Assembly (NCBI GenBank): GCA_025935735.1
Contig: JAICUS010000385.1
Coordinates: forward strand, 1 to 5,979
Reading direction: 5' to 3'
Length of the DNA stretch: 5,979 bases
DNA from: Solirubrobacteraceae bacterium
Lineage (GTDB): Bacteria > Actinomycetota > Thermoleophilia > Solirubrobacterales > Solirubrobacteraceae
Shown here: one piece after another, positions 5,392-5,979 of the stretch
How positions within the stretch are numbered: the first letter of the stretch is position 1
How the letters are laid out: each line of letters starts with the position of its first letter
Position numbers and translations under genes: made by a program
The notes under the pieces: model-generated
The model's database searches: none
What the model saw: the letters and a program-made list of their open reading frames with translations, nothing else
What the model was told of the DNA's origin: nothing

Positions 5392-5755
5392 CTATCCCTC
5401 GCGGAGGCCGCCGCTCTCGCCGCCCCACGCGCGCGAGCGCGCGGCGACCAACTCGAGCCCGAAGCCGCCCGACCCGTCCGGCCGGCGGGGCGAGCGGCGG
5501 GCCTCGGTGCCGGTGTCGGTCACTTCCAGGCGCAGCGTCGCCGGCCGCAGGCTCGCGCTCAACCGGATCGTGCCGCCGTCGGCGATCCCCGGCGTGCCGG
5601 ACGCAGTTGGTCACGAGCTCGCTGGCCAGCAGCCGGGCGTCCTCGATCAGTGAGTCGCCTGCGGCGCGACCCGCCAGCCACGTCGTGATCGCGGCCCGCG
5701 CATCGCTGGGCACCGCCGGCGTGGCCGGCGCACCGCCGCATCCGGCGCCGGTCAA
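5392..5755 (-). pseudogene. RsbW-type ATP-binding (HATPase) protein with a one-base frameshift
   Basis: The first frame gives about 55 residues ending in the N-box helix LLASELVTNCVRHAG (42-56, Asn50). It then turns to Arg-rich nonsense. Removing one G from the GGGG run (plus-strand C5587-5590) restores the gene: ADGGTIRLS (58-66), LRLEVTDTG (74-82, ATP-binding G1 box) and GSGGFGLELVAARSRAWG (94-111, G2 box), ending at TAG 5392. The repaired product is 120 residues, normal for this family. RsbW-type proteins bind a sigma factor and phosphorylate a STAS partner, here the gene immediately upstream. The likely start, TTG 5755, overlaps that gene's TGA as TTGA, suggesting coupled translation; GTG 5713 is an alternative. 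A base-calling error in a homopolymer is as likely as true inactivation. Confidence 0.85.
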
Positions 5756-5979
5756 CGCTCGGCGGACCGCAGGTACGCGTGCGTGTTCGTGAGCTCGAAC
5801 ACCCGCTGGACGGCGGGCGGCCCCGGTATCACCCGGATCGAGGCGCCGTCCCGTCGTGACGCCGCGACGCAGTTGAGGATGCAGCGCAGGCCGGAGGAGT
5901 CGATGAACTTCAGCACCGTCAGATCGAGGACCAACGACCGCGCGCCGTCTGCGCGCAGTGCGGCGATCTCGGCCTCGAG
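5752..5979 (-). CDS. STAS-domain anti-sigma factor antagonist (RsbV/SpoIIAA type), 5' end outside the window
   Basis: The frame is open to the window edge, giving 75 residues with the start missing. It shows the back two thirds of a STAS domain: LEAEIAALRADGARSLVLDL, LKFIDSSGLRCI, then SIRVIPGPPAVQRVFELTN and a short end AYLRSAER. The serine after Asp in DSSGLR is the usual phosphorylation site. Unphosphorylated STAS protein binds the RsbW-type partner and frees the sigma factor; phosphorylation by that partner blocks this, and a PP2C phosphatase such as the one at 217-1128 reverses it. The stop overlaps the next gene's start by four bases, the classic paired layout. Which sigma factor is controlled cannot be told; no sigma gene is in the window. 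Confidence 0.92.
   Translation of the reverse strand, partial: LEAEIAALRADGARSLVLDLTVLKFIDSSGLRCILNCVAASRRDGASIRVIPGPPAVQRVFELTNTHAYLRSAER

Noticed and set aside
1..5979. CRISPR array, insertion sequence, transposase or toxin-antitoxin pair
   Set aside because: No spaced repeats, no transposase motifs and no paired small genes of that kind were seen on either strand.

Overview
The window is very GC-rich, and every gene I can support reads on the minus strand. The gene families (RsbU, RsbV, RsbW and RsbQ types, MpsC/DUF2294, DUF892, YihY/BrkB, CAP) and the base composition suggest a soil-type actinobacterium. Solirubrobacterales/Thermoleophilia is my best guess, by inference only. The long plus-strand open frames are mirror images of the minus-strand genes.

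Layout in transcription order, right to left. At the right edge is a partial STAS anti-anti-sigma factor (5752 to beyond 5979). It overlaps the start of an RsbW-type ATP-binding protein (5392-5755) that carries a one-base frameshift. An intact MpsC/DUF2294 protein (4906-5310) follows. A near-consensus sigma-B-type promoter (4870-4895) then precedes a 100-residue membrane protein (4435-4737) and a DUF892 ferritin-like protein with a basic linker and a 52-residue tandem repeat (3299-4339). A strong hairpin terminator ends that unit. A 256-base gap holds a perfect 16-bp inverted repeat, and then comes a YihY/BrkB membrane protein (1942-3042). The next 630 bases (1213-1846) are a mosaic of three broken genes in three different reading frames: the front third of an RsbQ-like hydrolase, a middle piece of a SpoIIE-type phosphatase, and the tail of a CAP/SCP protein. 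An intact RsbU-like PP2C phosphatase with an N-terminal coiled coil (217-1128) follows. The left 216 bases have no gene. They hold a 12-bp tandem repeat, overlapping hairpins, and the 3' end of a tRNA-Pro without its 5' half.

The theme is general stress. A phosphatase, a STAS protein and an ATP-binding kinase-like protein are the three parts of a partner-switching circuit that frees a sigma-B/F-type factor, and a matching promoter lies inside the cluster. The likely outputs are envelope proteins (small membrane protein, YihY, perhaps MpsC) and a ferritin-like protein. The region also looks deletion-prone: the mosaic, the frameshift and the truncated tRNA sit within 6 kb. Genuine decay and assembly or sequencing error cannot be told apart from the sequence alone. 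I did not find a clearly new defence or mobile system. The best candidates for something undescribed are the DUF892-repeat fusion and the 95-bp inverted-repeat element.
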